The notes under the pieces are model-generated. The model did not search any database. It had not been told where the DNA came from and saw nothing but the letters and a program-made list of their open reading frames with translations. 64,000 bases of DNA from CBDBND01 sp965207985. Lineage in GTDB: Bacteria; Pseudomonadota; Alphaproteobacteria; Rhodospirillales; Rhodospirillaceae. This document shows positions 61,289-64,000 of the stretch, piece by piece. Numbering within the stretch: position 1 is the stretch's first letter; the number at the start of each line of letters is the position of its first letter. The stretch lies in assembly GCA_965207985.1 (NCBI GenBank), contig CBDBND010000034.1:186001-250000 (forward strand). The letters run 5' to 3'. The position numbers and the translations under genes were made by a program.

Positions 61289-64000
61289 TTAACCGCTTTT
61301 TTGAGCAAGTTCAGCCTGTGCCGCTGCCAGCCGGGCTACCGGCACCCGGTAAGGCGAACAGGACACGTAGTCGAGCCCGATGGCACGGCAAAAATGAATG
61401 GAGTCCGGGTCGCCGCCGTGTTCACCGCAAATGCCGAGTTTGATGTCCTTGCGGGTCTTCCGCCCCCGGTCCACTGCGATGGTGATGAGTTCGCCGACGC
61501 CATCCTGGTCAAGGGTAGCAAAGGGATCGCGGTCATAGATTCCCTTCTTGGCATAGACCTCGAGAACGGGTGCACAATCATCACGTGACATGCCAAGCGT
61601 GGTCTGGGTCAGATCGTTGGTTCCGAAACTGAAGAACTCGGCCGAGGCGGCAATTTCGCCCGCCTTGAGAGCTGCGCGCGGCAATTCAATCATGGTGCCG
61701 ACGACATAGTCGATGCGCCTGTCAGTCGTAGCAAAAACGTCTTCTGCGGTTTGATCGACCACTTCTTTCATGAGATCCAATTCCGCTTTGGTACCGACCA
61801 GTGGAATCATGATTTCGGGAATGACTTCGATGTCTTCTTTTTTGGCTTCGACCGCTGCTTCGAAAATGGCACGTGTTTGCATGGCGTAGATTTCAGGAAA
61901 GGTCACACCAAGCCGGCAGCCGCGATGCCCCAACATGGGATTGAGTTCATTGAGCTTGTGGAGGGCGTTCTCAACAGTCTCCACCGACACGCCTGCCGAC
62001 GCGGCCACGTCTGCGATCTCCACTTCGCTGTGAGGCAGAAACTCATGTAGAGGCGGATCGAGCAAGCGGACGGTTACGGGCAATCCGTCCATAATCTGAA
62101 ACAGTTTTTTGAAGTCCGCCCTTTGGTGAGGCAATAAGCGGTCAAGGGCGGCTTTGCGCCCCCCTTCATCAACGGCCAGTATCATCTGCCGCACGCTGAT
62201 GATGCGTTCCGGTTCGAAAAACATGTGCTCCGTGCGGCACAATCCGATGCCTTCCGCACCGAATTTTCGTGCTGTGGTGACGTCGGTGGGTGTTTCCGCG
62301 TTGGTCCTGACTTTGAGTGTGCGGACCTCATCCACCCAATCCATGAGCACACCGAAATCACCGGTCAGCTCTGGCTCGATGGTGGCAACCCGGCCGACAA
62401 AGACTTCTCCCGTCGAGCCGTCGAGAGTAAGGACGTCGCCTTCGTACAGCATTTCGTCACCCACTCTGAGAAACTTTTCCTTGGTATCAATTTGAATTTC
62501 ACCGGCGCCGGAGACGCAAGGAGTCCCCATGCCGCGAGCGACCACGGCGGCGTGGCTGGTCATACCGCCCCGGGTGGTGAGGATGCCTTCGGCCACGTGC
62601 ATCCCGCCGATGTCTTCGGGGCTGGTTTCTCGGCGCACGAGAATCACATGCTCACCTTTCTTGACCCAATCCTCGGCTTCTTCCGCAGTGAATACGATCT
62701 TGCCCGAAGCGGCGCCGGGCGATGCCGGCAAACCTCGGCTCAACAATGTGCGTGGGGCGTTGGGATCAAGGGTGGGATGCAGCAACTGATCGAGTTGGGC
62801 CGGATCGATGCGCGCAATCGCTTCTTCCCGTGTGACTAAACCTTCCGTTGCGAGATCAACGGCAATTTTGAGAGCAGCTTTGGCGGTGCGTTTGCCGCTG
62901 CGCGTTTGCAGCATCCAGAGTTTGCCTTTCTGGATGGTGAACTCCATGTCCTGCATGTCGCGGTAATGTTTTTCGAGCTTTTCGCGAACGCCAACCAAGT
63001 CCGCGTACATGGCCGGCATGGACTCTTCCATCGCCGGCAGGTCGGATCCGTGCTCTTCTTTTCCGGCACGCGTGATCTGTTGGGGCGTGCGGATGCCGGC
63101 GACAACGTCTTCGCCCTGGGCGTTGACCAGGTATTCACCATAAAACGCGTTATCACCGGTGGACGGATCGCGGGAGAAGCAAACGCCTGTGGCGCAATCG
63201 TCTCCCATGTTGCCGAACACCATGGACTGGACGTTGACCGCCGTTCCCCAAGCGTCGGGGATGTTGTGCAGGGTACGGTAGGTAATCGCCCGCTGATTCA
63301 TCCAGCTGCCAAAGACGGCTCCGATGGCGCCCCAAAGCTGATCTTGGGGATCTTGCGGGAACGGCTCACCGGTTTCAGTTTCGACCATTTCTTTAAAGGC
63401 GATGACCAACGCCTTGAGGTCATCAGCGTCGAGGTCCGTATCCTGTTTGACTCCTTTGTCATCCTTGGCGAGATCGAGCAGTTCCTCGAAATTATAGTGA
63501 TCGACGCCGAGAACAACGTCGGCATACATTTGAAAGAAGCGCCTGTAACTGTCGTAAGCGAACCGCGCATCGCCGGAATGCTTAGCCAGACCGTCGACGG
63601 TCTCATCGTTCAGTCCCAAATTGAGAACCGTGTCCATCATCCCGGGCATGGAGGTCCTGGCACCGGAGCGCACTGAGACCAGCAGTGGATTTGCAGGATC
63701 ACCGAACTTGGCGCCGATGGTGGATTCGATTTTGGTCAACCCATCGCTGACCTGTTGTTTCAGATCTGCAGGGTAAGTGCGGCCGTTTTCGTAGAAAAAA
63801 GAACACACCCCCGTGGTTACGGTGAAGCCCGGCGGCACCGGCACGCCAATGGCGCTCATCTCCGCCAGATTTGCACCCTTGCCACCCAGAAGGTTGCGCA
63901 TGTCCGCATTGCCTTCGGCTTGTCCATCGCCGAAGAAGTACACCCATTGGCCCGCTTGCGGCGAAGGGGCGGCGGAGTCGCCGGCGCCGCTGGTATAGAG
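61289..64000 (-). CDS. ppdK: Pyruvate, phosphate dikinase (start beyond window)
   Basis: At least 903 residues; the frame stays open to the right edge, and the codons before the internal GTG at 63943 still read as coding (TSGAGDSAAPSPQAGQW), so the true start is beyond 64000. Nucleotide-binding domain: LLGGKGANLAEMSAIGVPVPPGFTVTT. Phospho-histidine domain: ILTTRGGMTSHAAVVARGMGTPCVSG. PEP/pyruvate domain: GLCRTEHMFFEPERI, MLGHRGCRLGVTFPEIYAMQ and FSFGTNDLTQTTLGMSRDD, with the catalytic Cys in ICGEHGG. It interconverts pyruvate + ATP + phosphate and PEP + AMP + pyrophosphate. Confidence 0.96.
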   Translation of the reverse strand, partial: LYTSGAGDSAAPSPQAGQWVYFFGDGQAEGNADMRNLLGGKGANLAEMSAIGVPVPPGFTVTTGVCSFFYENGRTYPADLKQQVSDGLTKIESTIGAKFGDPANPLLVSVRSGARTSMPGMMDTVLNLGLNDETVDGLAKHSGDARFAYDSYRRFFQMYADVVLGVDHYNFEELLDLAKDDKGVKQDTDLDADDLKALVIAFKEMVETETGEPFPQDPQDQLWGAIGAVFGSWMNQRAITYRTLHNIPDAWGTAVNVQSMVFGNMGDDCATGVCFSRDPSTGDNAFYGEYLVNAQGEDVVAGIRTPQQITRAGKEEHGSDLPAMEESMPAMYADLVGVREKLEKHYRDMQDMEFTIQKGKLWMLQTRSGKRTAKAALKIAVDLATEGLVTREEAIARIDPAQLDQLLHPTLDPNAPRTLLSRGLPASPGAASGKIVFTAEEAEDWVKKGEHVILVRRETSPEDIGGMHVAEGILTTRGGMTSHAAVVARGMGTPCVSGAGEIQIDTKEKFLRVGDEMLYEGDVLTLDGSTGEVFVGRVATIEPELTGDFGVLMDWVDEVRTLKVRTNAETPTDVTTARKFGAEGIGLCRTEHMFFEPERIISVRQMILAVDEGGRKAALDRLLPHQRADFKKLFQIMDGLPVTVRLLDPPLHEFLPHSEVEIADVAASAGVSVETVENALHKLNELNPMLGHRGCRLGVTFPEIYAMQTRAIFEAAVEAKKEDIEVIPEIMIPLVGTKAELDLMKEVVDQTAEDVFATTDRRIDYVVGTMIELPRAALKAGEIAASAEFFSFGTNDLTQTTLGMSRDDCAPVLEVYAKKGIYDRDPFATLDQDGVGELITIAVDRGRKTRKDIKLGICGEHGGDPDSIHFCRAIGLDYVSCSPYRVPVARLAAAQAELAQKSG

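Noticed and set aside
62906..63676. A 256-codon plus-strand frame opposite ppdK
   Set aside because: Antisense to a highly conserved gene, with no recognisable domains.

Overview
The window is a roughly 64 kb stretch of chromosome from an alphaproteobacterium, probably of a Rhodospirillales-like lineage. Pointers to this are a methionine synthase split into two overlapping genes, a DUF6356 protein, a dihydroorotase with the alphaproteobacterial DSQVHFREPG signature, an Atm1-type exporter, and the general protein composition. No prophage structural genes, CRISPR array, rRNA operon or replication origin were seen. Two tRNA genes are present: Val(CAC) and Asp(GTC).

Layout. 0-9.7 kb: a periplasmic solute-binding protein cut by the left edge, a TPR glycosyltransferase split by a +1 frameshift, valS, a TPR/O-GlcNAc-transferase-like (GT41) gene, then exported proteins of unknown role (a Rossmann protein, DUF1838, a SUMF1-fold protein). 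9.7-12.9 kb: a scrap of a former island. An IS5-type fragment is fused in frame to the C-terminal third of a type I restriction HsdR, followed by an IS630 element that itself carries an IS5/IS427-type element. 13-18.8 kb: glmS-glmU, tRNA-Val, a carboxymuconolactone-decarboxylase-like protein, a TlpA-like thioredoxin, DUF1801 and arsC. 18.9-23.7 kb: a membrane coiled-coil gene apparently split by an IS256-family element, which is itself interrupted by a 148-bp MITE; next to it lies an S24-type repressor surrounded by matching palindromes. 23.7-38.6 kb: DUF6356, an AsnC regulator, Atm1, a 22-residue-repeat EF-hand protein, gabD, a peroxidase-like protein, two-gene metH, a membrane protein split by a second identical IS630 copy, a PAS histidine kinase, VanZ and tRNA-Asp. 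38.6-48.4 kb: thiolase, more exported Rossmann proteins, a CpcT/CpeT-like protein and a beta-oxidation operon. 48.5-50.0 kb: an intact IS5-type element with a passenger gene. 50.1-64 kb: a K+ channel, GST, a secreted hydrolase, an operon of glycosyltransferases with asnB and a dihydroorotase, ygfZ, and ppdK running off the right edge.

The strongest signal is the mobile-element history. Three junctions can be read at base level. Removing the MITE plus one CTAG restores the IS256 transposase. Removing IS630 copy 2 plus one TA restores a 207-residue membrane protein. Removing the IS427-type element plus one TA restores IS630 copy 1. The MITE has the same ends and target preference (YTAG) as the IS5-type element at 48.5 kb, so that element is the likely source of transposase. 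A second notable unit is the S24 repressor with TTGTTA/TAACAA palindromes at its own promoter, at the divergent membrane gene and at a small downstream gene.
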